DNA from: Anaerolineaceae bacterium
GTDB taxonomy: Bacteria; Chloroflexota; Anaerolineae; Anaerolineales; Anaerolineaceae
DNA length: 15,309 nt
Assembly (NCBI GenBank): GCA_003446605.1
Contig: DMDF01000116.1
Location: forward strand, 1-15,309
Direction of reading: 5' to 3'
This document shows positions 6,701-14,035 of the stretch, one piece after another. Below the pieces are notes generated by a model. It was not told the DNA's origin. It worked only from the letters and a program-made list of their open reading frames with translations, and made no database searches. Numbering within the stretch: position 1 is the stretch's first letter; each line of letters begins with the position of its first letter. The position numbers and the translations under genes are program-made.

Positions 6701-8005
6701 ATGCCTGATTTTGCCCGAAGTGCTGTCCTTCAGAGGAAAATACAAGAACATAAAGACGGAAGGGCAAGCGGGATCTGTTCCGTCTGTTCCACAAACCGTT
6801 CTGTTCTGGAAGCTGCCATGCAATGGGACAGAGATTCCAACCAGCTCTTACTGATTGAATCCACCTGTAATCAGGTCAATCAGAACGGCGGTTATACAGG
6901 TTTGACCCCGGCGGCTTTTACAGGATATATTCAAGATATTTCTGATAAGAACGGTTTTCCTACCGAAAGGATCTTTTTGGGAGGAGATCATCTCGGTCCG
7001 AACCCATGGAAGCATGAATCTAGCTCCAGCGCAATGGCAAAAGCGGAACAGTTGGTGCGAGACTATGTGGCAGCTGGATATCGCAAGATTCACCTGGATG
7101 CTTCCATGTTGTGCGGGGGTGATACCGCATTGAGCAATAAGGAGATCGCTGAAAGAACAGTGCGCTTATGCAAACAGGCGGAATCGGCGATTGACTTTCA
7201 AAAGAATGACTGCCTTCCTCTTTATGTCATAGGAACCGATGTGCCGAAGCCGGGTGGATTATCAGCACAGGGAAATGATGGGATTCATGTATCAACTGTG
7301 TTGGATGTTAAAGAAACAATCGATGCTTTTCGTGCTGCCTTCATCAAACATGGGTTGGAAAAAGCTTGGAATAGAACCATAGCAATCGTAGTATCACCAG
7401 GTGTGGAGTTTGGAGATAGGGAAGTCTATTGGTATGAACGGGAAAGGAACAGGGATATGAAAGATTTCATCGAGACTGTTCCCGGATTGGTGTTTGAAGC
7501 GCACTCAACCGATTACCAGCCCCCTATCCTTCTACGGCAGATGGTTGAGGATCATTTTGCCATTCTCAAAGTGGGTCCAGCCCTGACATTCGCTTATCGT
7601 GAAGCATTGTTCAATTTAGCTGCCATTGAGAATGAAATGCCCACTATTAACCATTTCGCGCACTCTGGTCTAAAGGAGGTGCTGATGAAGATCATGTTGG
7701 CTGATCCGTCCCATTGGCGTGAGCATTATTGCGGCTCTCCAGAAGAGATTGCTTTTTCCCTTAAATACAGTTTCAATGATCGCATTCGCTATTACTGGGG
7801 TGATCCAGTCGTGCGGAATGCTGTGGAAAAATTGATTAATAATCTACGGAATGTCCCCATCCCGCTAGCATTGATCAGTCAATACTTTCCAGCATCTTTT
7901 GCTTTAGTCCGTGATCAGCAGATAAAACCCGATCCTGTGACCCTCATACAGGCTACGATTTTACGTGTTTTGGAGGATTACCGCTTTGCCTGTGAACCGG
8001 ATTAA
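6701..8005 (+). CDS. GatZ/KbaZ/AgaZ-family protein (tagatose-bisphosphate aldolase non-catalytic subunit, or sugar-phosphate 4-epimerase)
   Basis: The 434-residue protein matches E. coli GatZ closely in remembered motifs: GICSVCS (24-30), IESTCNQVNQNGGYTG (52-67), GGDHLGPNPW (94-103), KIHLDAS (129-135), YVIGTDVPKPGG (175-186), AIVVSPGVEF (228-237), FEAHSTDYQ (265-273) and FAILKVGPALTFA (286-298). In E. coli, GatZ and KbaZ support the class II aldolases GatY and KbaY. No GatY/KbaY is present here and the adjacent aldolase is the unrelated class I type. The conserved His, Asp and Glu residues look like an intact metal site. From memory, homologues from thermophilic bacteria have been described in applied work as fructose-6-P/tagatose-6-P 4-epimerases; I cannot verify this here. 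Such an activity would turn tagatose-6-P directly into fructose-6-P. It is co-transcribed with lacD (8-base gap, weak AGG site). Confidence 0.9.
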   Translation: MPDFARSAVLQRKIQEHKDGRASGICSVCSTNRSVLEAAMQWDRDSNQLLLIESTCNQVNQNGGYTGLTPAAFTGYIQDISDKNGFPTERIFLGGDHLGPNPWKHESSSSAMAKAEQLVRDYVAAGYRKIHLDASMLCGGDTALSNKEIAERTVRLCKQAESAIDFQKNDCLPLYVIGTDVPKPGGLSAQGNDGIHVSTVLDVKETIDAFRAAFIKHGLEKAWNRTIAIVVSPGVEFGDREVYWYERERNRDMKDFIETVPGLVFEAHSTDYQPPILLRQMVEDHFAILKVGPALTFAYREALFNLAAIENEMPTINHFAHSGLKEVLMKIMLADPSHWREHYCGSPEEIAFSLKYSFNDRIRYYWGDPVVRNAVEKLINNLRNVPIPLALISQYFPASFALVRDQQIKPDPVTLIQATILRVLEDYRFACEPD

Positions 8006-8637
8006 GATTTTTGATCTTCCATTCCCTCGTCAAGGATGATATCCAAATTGTACAAAAGTGTTATTGCTTCCGGTAGAGAGAGCCTAGTTTTGTGCAGGGT
8101 ATTGACATCGGCTTTGATATCGTAATTCTGGGCATCACGCAGGTCTGTCCCCGTCAGATTCGTATGAAAAAAACGGGTCCTGGATAGCTCGCATCCGCGA
8201 AAACTCACATCGCTCAAATCTGCCTCTGCGAAATCAGCTTCCTTGATGACACACTCTTTTAATTGACAGCCCGTGAGTGGGCATCCAAAAAAGGAATTGT
8301 AGCTGAGGTTGCATTGATCAAAATGAAAGGGCGGCTTGATCGATTTTCTCTGCCAGTCAAGTTTTCCCCAATCTATACCAACCAGACGGGATTTGTGGAA
8401 TCGTGTGTTATGGAAAGAACTGCCATCCAGCTTTATTAAACTGAGATCACATTGTTCAAAAGAGCAGTCATGAAAGTGGCAATGGTAAAAAGCGCAATCT
8501 TGAAAGGCGCAGTTGTCTATGTGGCAATCGTAAAAATTCCGGTCTTCGATAACCAGTTCATTGAAATTGGTGGCGTGAATTGTGACCCCGCTCACTTCCA
8601 AATCCGCTGGGAATCCATTCGCTTGTTCGCTATCCAT
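8002..8637 (-). CDS. Qnr-like pentapeptide-repeat protein
   Basis: The 211-residue protein is built of five-residue repeats of the A(D/N)LXX type. They run from about residue 28 to 95 (for example CHIDNCAFQDCAFYHCHFHDC) and, after a short break near GIDWGKLDWQRKS, from about 107 to 175 (CNLSYNSFFGC, ADFAEADLSDVSF, TNLTGTDLRDA). It ends with a helical tail, LPEAITLLYNLDII. This lay-out of two right-handed beta-helix coils, a conserved break and a C-terminal cap is that of the Qnr/McbG-like group. Some members mimic DNA and protect gyrase; many chromosomal ones have no known role. The repeats are unusually rich in Cys and His. The stop overlaps the gatZ stop. The start at 8637 has no clear ribosome-binding site, so it is the least sure part. 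It follows msrA by 37 bases. Confidence 0.9.
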   Translation of the reverse strand: MDSEQANGFPADLEVSGVTIHATNFNELVIEDRNFYDCHIDNCAFQDCAFYHCHFHDCSFEQCDLSLIKLDGSSFHNTRFHKSRLVGIDWGKLDWQRKSIKPPFHFDQCNLSYNSFFGCPLTGCQLKECVIKEADFAEADLSDVSFRGCELSRTRFFHTNLTGTDLRDAQNYDIKADVNTLHKTRLSLPEAITLLYNLDIILDEGMEDQKS

Positions 8638-8674
8638 GAATTTAATTGTAACGGCGCCCTGCCAAATTAATTGG

Positions 8675-9220
8675 TCAATTTAATTTTTGCTGATATTTCT
8701 TCTTGAATTTTGCCACTTTTGGGGAAATGACCATCTGGCAATAGGGCTGATATTGGTTGCGGGCATAATAGTTCTGATGATATTCCTCTGCCGGATAGAA
8801 AGTATCCAATTGGGTGATCTCGGTGACAATAGGAACTGTAAATGTTTTGGCTTTTTCCAATTCCATCAAGAGGGCTTTTGCTTCCTGTTCTTGTTTTTCA
8901 TCGCTATATAAAATGATGGAGCGATATTGGCTGCCGATATCATTGCCTTGCCGGTTGGGTGTGGTTGGGTCGTGGGTCTGCCAGAAGATTTCCAGCAAAT
9001 CGCGGTAGGTTATGATGGATGGGTCGAAGATGATCTTGACGACCTCGGCATGACCGGTGATGTCACTGCATACTTGCTGGTAAGTTGGGTTGGCAACATG
9101 CCCTCCCGCGTATCCCGGTGTCACCGATTCAACCCCTCTTAGTTGACCAAAAATTGCTTCTGCGCACCAGAAGCACCCGTTTCCGAAAACCGCTGTTTGG
9201 AATCCCTTATCGTTACTCAT
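8675..9220 (-). CDS. msrA: Peptide methionine-(S)-S-oxide reductase MsrA
   Basis: MsrA reduces the S-form of methionine sulfoxide in proteins, repairing oxidative damage. From the ATG at 9220 the product is 181 residues, with the signature FGNGCFWCAEA at 12-22 (catalytic C16). It also has the typical GYAGGHVANPTYQQVCSDITGHAE segment in two parts, YRDLLEIFWQTHDPTTPN and GNDIGSQYRSII. The start at 9220 overlaps the end of msrB by 8 bases and has GAGG 10 bases upstream. A TTG at 9229 is a weaker choice. Overlap of the two reading frames suggests coupled translation, matching the common pairing of MsrA and MsrB, which reduce opposite stereoisomers. Confidence 0.95.
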   Translation of the reverse strand: MSNDKGFQTAVFGNGCFWCAEAIFGQLRGVESVTPGYAGGHVANPTYQQVCSDITGHAEVVKIIFDPSIITYRDLLEIFWQTHDPTTPNRQGNDIGSQYRSIILYSDEKQEQEAKALLMELEKAKTFTVPIVTEITQLDTFYPAEEYHQNYYARNQYQPYCQMVISPKVAKFKKKYQQKLN

Positions 9221-9578
9221 CTGCAACAAACCTCATAGATATGGAATTAACACAATGTCTGGTGTTCCTTGCTGTGAATTGCTCTCCTTTGAATACGTGA
9301 CCTAGATGGGCACCGCATGCAGCGCACTGGATCTCAGTACGGTAACCATCTGCATCTGGTAGTTCTTTTACCGCACCGGGAATGGCATCATCAAAACTAG
9401 GCCAGCCACAGCCCGCATCAAATTTATCATTAGAGCGAAAAAGAGGAGCACCACATTGGCGACAAATATATGTCCCTTTTTCAAAAAAATCATCATATCC
9501 TCCACTGAAGGGACGTTCTGTGCCTTTGTGAAGGATCACCCGCTCTTCTTCTGGGGTGAGAGGTTCCATTATTGACAT
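9213..9578 (-). CDS. msrB: Peptide methionine-(R)-S-oxide reductase MsrB
   Basis: MsrB reduces the R-form of protein methionine sulfoxide. The 121-residue product carries the zinc-binding pairs CRQC (39-42) and CAAC (85-88), the GCGWPSF motif (56-62), GAHLGHVF (89-96) and the catalytic cysteine C109 in RHCVNSISMRF. This is the complete single-domain form. The start at 9578 was selected because GAGG lies 6 bases before it and the protein then starts, as usual, shortly before the PLTPEEERVILHKGTERPFSG block. In-frame upstream sequence to 9671 adds residues unlike the family. It is the first gene of a three-gene minus-strand operon with msrA and the pentapeptide-repeat gene. Confidence 0.94.
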   Translation of the reverse strand: MSIMEPLTPEEERVILHKGTERPFSGGYDDFFEKGTYICRQCGAPLFRSNDKFDAGCGWPSFDDAIPGAVKELPDADGYRTEIQCAACGAHLGHVFKGEQFTARNTRHCVNSISMRFVADE

Positions 9579-9809
9579 TTTTACCTCGCTTTTCTTGATT
9601 TGAAGTGTATCCATAAAGAGGGGTTGGCGATGTAAACGAAGTGTTAATTTATCACAATCCCTCTTTTTCAATTGGGATATTTATAGTTCATCGTGAGAAA
9701 GTGATTTTTTAAAAACCCAGATGTGTTTTGCCCGATAATGTGTCAGTGTAACATTCTTTTGATAATGCCATGACATTTGTTCTGCTTTGCTCCATTTTGT
9801 AACTCGTTA
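9579..9809. other. Spacer between msrB and the Lrp-type gene
   Basis: This divergent spacer contains no credible gene. It must hold the msrB promoter: a TATAAA on the minus strand at 9685-9680 is a possible -10, but its -35 partner is poor. Two direct GATAATG copies (9734-9740 and 9761-9767) and a TGTCA/TGACA inverted pair (9741-9745 and 9771-9775) may be regulator sites or chance. Confidence 0.35.
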
Positions 9810-9838
9810 TTGCAATTAAGGATGATTTTTGTTATAAT
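9810..9838 (+). promoter_or_regulatory. Sigma-70-type promoter of the Lrp-type gene
   Basis: TTGCAA (9810-9815) and a perfect TATAAT (9833-9838) are separated by 17 bases. The expected transcription start is about 9845, inside the first of two palindromes, so the promoter is well placed for control by the protein it drives. It probably also transcribes the downstream agmatine genes. Confidence 0.8.
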
Positions 9839-9839
9839 A

Positions 9840-9875
9840 ATTCCGAAAAGGAATATATAAGTTCCGAATCGGAAC
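9840..9875 (+). promoter_or_regulatory. Twin palindromes, candidate Lrp-type operator
   Basis: Two related palindromes follow the promoter: ATTCCGAAAAGGAAT at 9840-9854 and GTTCCGAATCGGAAC at 9861-9875. The second is perfect with 7-base arms. Their centres (9847 and 9868) are 21 bp apart, two helical turns, so both lie on the same DNA face. That suits side-by-side binding by a multimeric Lrp/AsnC protein. The second site includes the likely ribosome-binding region of the gene at 9882. A related ATTCCGAAAGGGT occurs at 10421-10433. Confidence 0.7.
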
Positions 9876-9881
9876 AATAAA

Positions 9882-10379
9882 ATGAATAAGCAATTTGATC
9901 AGCTCGACCATAAAATAATCCAGGCGTTGCACAAAGATGCTCGTCTTTCTGCCTCACAAATAGCGCGCGATCTGGATGCGAACGAACGTACGATCCGCAA
10001 ACGTATCGATCGCCTGGTGCGGTTGGGCGCGGTACGCTTGACAGCGATCATTGACCCCGAAGTGTTTGGATACCTGACTGCCGTGGACGTCTTTTTGGAA
10101 GTGGATGCTGATAAAGAAGAAGAGGTGATCCAGCATTTTTTGACCATGCCTGAGATTTCCTATATCGCATTGGGGGAAGGTACTAACGACCTCTCGATCG
10201 AATGCCGTTTCAAAACAAACGAGGCTATGCGAGAATTTTTGCGAAAAAAACTGCCAACCATTGAAAGCGTTCAGATTAGAGGGTACTCCCTGGTACCGCG
10301 CATCATCCGGAACATTGATGAGTGGATGCCGCGCGAAACTGACTTCAGCGCCGAACAGGAAGATGAGGATGATTACTAA
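9882..10379 (+). CDS. Lrp/AsnC-family transcriptional regulator
   Basis: The 165-residue protein has an AsnC-type winged helix-turn-helix at about residues 5-55: LDHKIIQALHKDARLSASQIARDL, then NERTIRKRIDRLVRLGAV. A ligand-binding RAM-like domain follows (about 65-145, with VDVFLEVDADKEEEVIQHF and YIALGEGTNDLSIECRF). Such proteins sense amino acids or related small molecules and form dimers to octamers. The acidic tail EQEDEDDY is not typical. The gene sits directly before the agmatine genes and has palindromes at its own promoter. It therefore likely controls itself and the agmatine operon. The ligand could be agmatine, putrescine or arginine; all are inferred. Known AgDI operons more often use AguR (LuxR-type) or RpiR-type regulators. 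Confidence 0.9.
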   Translation: MNKQFDQLDHKIIQALHKDARLSASQIARDLDANERTIRKRIDRLVRLGAVRLTAIIDPEVFGYLTAVDVFLEVDADKEEEVIQHFLTMPEISYIALGEGTNDLSIECRFKTNEAMREFLRKKLPTIESVQIRGYSLVPRIIRNIDEWMPRETDFSAEQEDEDDY

Positions 10380-10409
10380 ATATCCGGTGATGAGCCGGAT
10401 ATTTGTTTT
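10378..10409 (+). terminator. Hairpin terminator/attenuator after the Lrp-type gene
   Basis: A perfect 10-base inverted repeat (AAATATCCGG at 10378-10387, 7-base loop, CCGGATATTT at 10395-10404) starts inside the stop codon and is followed by GTTTT. The stem is AT-rich at its base and the T-run is interrupted, so partial termination is likely. No good promoter lies between it and the carbamoyltransferase gene 30 bases on. Read-through may therefore set expression of the agmatine genes. Confidence 0.65.
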
Positions 10410-10420
10410 AAAAAAATAGA

Positions 10421-10433
10421 ATTCCGAAAGGGT
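10421..10433 (+). promoter_or_regulatory. Third TTCCGA-type site overlapping the ribosome-binding site
   Basis: ATTCCGAAAGGGT repeats the left arm and centre of the palindrome at 9840 (ATTCCGAAAAGGAAT). Its AAAGGG is the probable Shine-Dalgarno sequence of the carbamoyltransferase start at 10439. Repeated use of this word next to starts suggests shared control, but one imperfect copy could be chance. Confidence 0.4.
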
Positions 10434-10438
10434 ACATT

Positions 10439-11452
10439 ATGGAACTAAAACACTTCATTGACACACAGGATTTTACGAAAGCCGAATTACTGGATCTGAT
10501 CAAGCTCATTCGCTTGATCAAGCAAGCTGACAAGCAAGGTGCTACACCGAAATTACTGGAAGGTGCATCACTTGCCATGCTTTTTGAGGAACCCTCCACG
10601 CGTACGCGTATTTCATTTGAAGTTGGCATGACAGAACTTGGCGGACATGCGCTCTATTTGAAACCGGGAGAAATTCATTTGGGTGTGCGTGAATCTTTGA
10701 GTGATACTGCTCAGGTCATTTCCCGCTATGTAGATGTCATTATGGCGCGAACGCTCAAACATGAAACCATGCTCGGTTTGGTTGAGAATGCCACTGTCCC
10801 GGTGATCAACGGCTTGACGGATTATAACCATCCCACGCAGGTTGTGTGCGATGTACTGACCATGATCGAACATGCTCCTGAAGGGAAGAAACTTGAAGAT
10901 TTCAATGTCACTTTCGTGGGTGATGCTACCAATGTATTAAGCTCGTTGATGTTTATCTGCACCCGTTTGGGGATGAATTTTACCCATGCAGCTCCCAAGA
11001 AATACCAAGCTCCCGATGCCTGGATGGAGATCGCAAAAGCGAATTGTAAGCAATCTGGTGGCAGTATACGGGTTATGGAAGACCCCATTGATGCCGTCAA
11101 GGATGCGGATTTTATCTACACCGACCTGTGGTGGTGGGTCGGGCAGGAGGATGAGATTCCTGAAAGACGGGCTGCTTTCATGCCTCGCTATCAGGTCAAT
11201 ATGGACCTGATAGAACATGCCCCTGAACATGTCAAATTTATGCATTGCTTGCCAGCCTCGCGAGGTGTCGAAGCCACTGATGAGGTAATGGATTCCGATC
11301 ACTCCATTATTTTTGATCAGGCAGAAAATCGCTTGCATACTGAAAAAGGGTTATTGGTGTGGTTGGTCTACCCACACCTCAAAAAAGCCAGTGCCGAGCA
11401 GAAAGCTGTACATGCTGGTCAGATCGTAGACTTTTTGGAAAGTCATTTTTAA
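10439..11452 (+). CDS. ptcA: Putrescine carbamoyltransferase-like transcarbamylase
   Basis: In the agmatine deiminase pathway this enzyme splits N-carbamoylputrescine with phosphate into putrescine and carbamoyl phosphate. The 337-residue protein has the carbamoyl-phosphate motif STRTR (53-57), HPTQ (131-134) and HCLPASRG (269-276). The flanking text YNHPTQ, GDATNV, KFMHCLPASRGVEATDEV and FDQAENRL matches remembered enterococcal putrescine carbamoyltransferase better than ornithine carbamoyltransferase. The substrate loop TDLWWWVGQEDEIPERR (228-244) is neither the usual PTC YGLYEAE nor the OTC SMG type, so exact substrate choice is somewhat open. It has AAAGGG 6 bases before its start. The neighbours, an antiporter and agmatine deiminase, strongly support the role. 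Confidence 0.82.
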   Translation: MELKHFIDTQDFTKAELLDLIKLIRLIKQADKQGATPKLLEGASLAMLFEEPSTRTRISFEVGMTELGGHALYLKPGEIHLGVRESLSDTAQVISRYVDVIMARTLKHETMLGLVENATVPVINGLTDYNHPTQVVCDVLTMIEHAPEGKKLEDFNVTFVGDATNVLSSLMFICTRLGMNFTHAAPKKYQAPDAWMEIAKANCKQSGGSIRVMEDPIDAVKDADFIYTDLWWWVGQEDEIPERRAAFMPRYQVNMDLIEHAPEHVKFMHCLPASRGVEATDEVMDSDHSIIFDQAENRLHTEKGLLVWLVYPHLKKASAEQKAVHAGQIVDFLESHF

Positions 11453-11494
11453 TCAATCCTGTGTAAGAACAGGAAATTCATATGGAGGTATGAA

Positions 11495-12904
11495 ATGAAT
11501 GCTTCAACAACCGTAGTAAAGGAGAAACCAGCCGGTTTCAAAAAAGTGCTCCGCAGTCTGGATATGACACTTTTCACGGTTTGCGCCATTCTGGTGATGG
11601 ATACACTTGCACCATCAGCTGCCATCGGCGCTTCCTCAATTTCATGGTGGGTCATCACGCTTGTTCTGTTCTTCATCCCGTATGGCTTGATCACCGCTGA
11701 ATTGGGGACAACCTACCCGGAGCAGGGCGGTCTGTATATTTGGGTGAAAAAAGCTTTTGGTGAAAAATGGGCAGCTCGTACAACCTGGTTGTACTGGATT
11801 AATGTTGCCCTATGGATGCCTTCGGTCTATATCCTTTTTGCAGGTATGTTTGCCCAGCTTTTCTTTCCCGAAATGGGATTGTGGATGCAAATTGTTATTG
11901 GTATTGTCATGACTTGGATCACGGTTTGGATCGGCTCCATCACGCTTGACACCAGTAAATGGATTCCCAATATTGGCGCCATCATAAAAGCAGTTATCAT
12001 GGTTGTAATTGGTGTAGGTGCCTTCATTTATGCAGGGAAAAATGGAGTTGCCAACGATCTTTCCTTTAGCAATATCCTGCCCGAATGGGGCGCAGGGTTA
12101 GCTTTCTTACCTGTGATTGTCTACAACTTCATGGGTTTTGAACTGATGTCGGGCGCTTCTGGCGAGATGAAGAATCCGGGCAAGGATATCCCCCGTGCCA
12201 TTATCGTTTCCGGTGCTTTGATTGCAGTATTCTATTTACTGGGTACTGTTGGGATTCTGATGGCTCTGCCTCTGGAAGACCTGGGATTAATTACCGGCAT
12301 CATTGATACCCTGCGGGTTATATTAGGTGATTCGGCATTGGGTAACGCGTTCGTTGCTATTCTAGGGGTGGCAGCACTGTATTCTTTCTTCGCAAATATG
12401 GTTACCTGGACGATGGGAGCAAATAGAACTGCCGCAGAAGCAGCCAAAGAAGGGGAATTACCGGCTATTTTTGGTCGTGAGCATCCGGTTCACAAGACAC
12501 CAGTTGGTGCTTTCATCATTACCGGCATCATTTCAACGGTTGTCATGCTGCTCTATGGGTTCATGGCGGGGGCTGCTGAAGATCTGTTCTGGACCCTGTT
12601 TGCTTTCAGTTCGATGGTATTCTTGCTGCCTTACCTGGTGATGTTCCCGGCTTTCCTGAAATTGCGAAAAGTCGACCCTGATGTGGAACGCCCTTACAAA
12701 GTACCGGGTGGAAACACGGTTGCTACCATTCTGGCTGTGGTCTGTGAACTTTTTATTTTGCAAGCGGTGGTTTTCTTTGTTTACATTCCCGGCGAACCGA
12801 TGGATTGGTCATTTGCAGCGCCAGTATTGATCGGGGTTGTTCTCACTCTTATCATTGGCGAGATCCTTATTTCGAAAAGTAAAAAGAAAGCCGAATTGGA
12901 ATAA
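11495..12904 (+). CDS. aguD: APC-family amino acid/amine permease, probable agmatine:putrescine antiporter
   Basis: This is a 469-residue integral membrane protein with about 12 hydrophobic helices. The conserved first helix region is LFTVCAILVMDTLAPSAAIGASS (about 26-48); further on are TYPEQGGLYIWVKKAFG, FMGFELMSGASGEMKNPGKDIPRAI and FANMVTWTMGANRTAAEAAKEGELP. These are features of the glutamate:GABA-antiporter branch of the APC superfamily, to which AguD belongs. AguD swaps external agmatine for internal putrescine without using energy. The start has a strong GGAGG 7 bases upstream. Its place between the carbamoyltransferase and agmatine deiminase genes matches the order aguB-aguD-aguA of lactic acid bacteria, which is the main reason for the substrate call. 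The sequence alone supports only an amino acid/amine permease. Confidence 0.85.
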   Translation: MNASTTVVKEKPAGFKKVLRSLDMTLFTVCAILVMDTLAPSAAIGASSISWWVITLVLFFIPYGLITAELGTTYPEQGGLYIWVKKAFGEKWAARTTWLYWINVALWMPSVYILFAGMFAQLFFPEMGLWMQIVIGIVMTWITVWIGSITLDTSKWIPNIGAIIKAVIMVVIGVGAFIYAGKNGVANDLSFSNILPEWGAGLAFLPVIVYNFMGFELMSGASGEMKNPGKDIPRAIIVSGALIAVFYLLGTVGILMALPLEDLGLITGIIDTLRVILGDSALGNAFVAILGVAALYSFFANMVTWTMGANRTAAEAAKEGELPAIFGREHPVHKTPVGAFIITGIISTVVMLLYGFMAGAAEDLFWTLFAFSSMVFLLPYLVMFPAFLKLRKVDPDVERPYKVPGGNTVATILAVVCELFILQAVVFFVYIPGEPMDWSFAAPVLIGVVLTLIIGEILISKSKKKAELE

Positions 12905-12925
12905 ATTCAAGAAAGAAGGTCCGTA

Positions 12926-14017
12926 ATGTCATTCCTTATTGAAAGCGCTCCACGCAAAGATGGTTTTCACATGCCCGCTGAATTTGAAGCCCATAGCGGA
13001 ACCTGGATGCTCTGGCCAGAACGACCCGATAACTGGCGCTATGGTGCAAAACCAGCCCAGAAAGCTTTTACAGCTGTGGCATCTGCTATCAGTCAATTTG
13101 AACCGGTCACCATGGGTGTTTCCCAGGCTCAATGCAACAATGCACGTAATATGCTGCCTGGGAATGTTCGTGTGGTTGAGATATCTAATAATGATTCGTG
13201 GATGCGAGACTGCGGACCGATATTTGTGGTGAATGGGAAAACAGCGCGCGTTGTCGATTGGGATTTCAATGCCTGGGGCGGATTGCTGGGTGGTTTGTAC
13301 TTCCCTTGGGATTTGGATGATCTGGTAGCACGCAAGGTGGCGGAAATTGAACGGATCGATCGCTATAAAGCTCCCCTGGTGCTGGAAGGTGGCTCGATCC
13401 ACGTGGATGGCGAAGGTACCTTGTTGACCACTCGTGAGTGTTTATTGAATGAAAATCGCAATCCGGGAAAATCACAGGCAGAGATCGAAGGGCTGCTGGC
13501 GGAATACCTGGATATTAAAAAGTTCATCTGGTTGAATCGTGGGGTTTATAACGATGAAACCAATGGGCATGTAGATAATATCTGCTGCTTTATTCGACCG
13601 GGAGTGGTTGCATTGACCTGGACTGATGACAAATCTGATCCACAGAATGAGATCTCGCAGGAAAATTATGAGATCCTCCAATCCGCAACCGATGCGCGTG
13701 GTCGTAAGTTAGAGGTCCATAAGATCCATCAACCTGACCCTATCCTCATCACAGAAGAAGAAAGCGAGGGTGTTGATGCCATTGAAGGTACCCTACCTCG
13801 CGAAGCTGGGGATCGACTGGCAGCATCATATATTAACTTTTATTTCTGTAATGGTGGTGCTGTTGTACCGACCTTCAACGATTCCCATGATATACAGGCA
13901 TTAGAAAAGTTACAAAAATTAATGCCTGATCGAAAAGTTGTAGGAGTACCGGCACGAGAAATTTTGCTTGGCGGTGGCAATATTCACTGTATTACGCAGC
14001 AACAGCCGAAACCTTAA
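12926..14017 (+). CDS. aguA: Agmatine deiminase
   Basis: Agmatine deiminase hydrolyses agmatine to N-carbamoylputrescine and ammonia in the cytosol. The 363-residue product has the usual length and the peptidyl-arginine-deiminase-like fold motifs. These are HSGTWMLWPERPDNWR (23-38), NNDSWMRDCGP (88-98), LEGGSIHVDGEGT (153-165), DETNGHVDN (210-218, catalytic H215) and GGGNIHC ending at the nucleophile C355. The start at 12926 has AAGG 7-8 bases before it and lies 21 bases after aguD. No carbamate kinase gene follows; a hairpin comes next. The product would feed the carbamoyltransferase encoded first in the operon. Confidence 0.95.
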   Translation: MSFLIESAPRKDGFHMPAEFEAHSGTWMLWPERPDNWRYGAKPAQKAFTAVASAISQFEPVTMGVSQAQCNNARNMLPGNVRVVEISNNDSWMRDCGPIFVVNGKTARVVDWDFNAWGGLLGGLYFPWDLDDLVARKVAEIERIDRYKAPLVLEGGSIHVDGEGTLLTTRECLLNENRNPGKSQAEIEGLLAEYLDIKKFIWLNRGVYNDETNGHVDNICCFIRPGVVALTWTDDKSDPQNEISQENYEILQSATDARGRKLEVHKIHQPDPILITEEESEGVDAIEGTLPREAGDRLAASYINFYFCNGGAVVPTFNDSHDIQALEKLQKLMPDRKVVGVPAREILLGGGNIHCITQQQPKP

Positions 14018-14035
14018 GTTGTGATACGAAATCAT

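Noticed and set aside
10439..11452. Ornithine carbamoyltransferase for arginine synthesis, or YgeW-like protein
   Set aside because: The HCLPASRGVEATDEV and FDQAENRL regions and the aguD and aguA neighbours fit putrescine carbamoyltransferase better.
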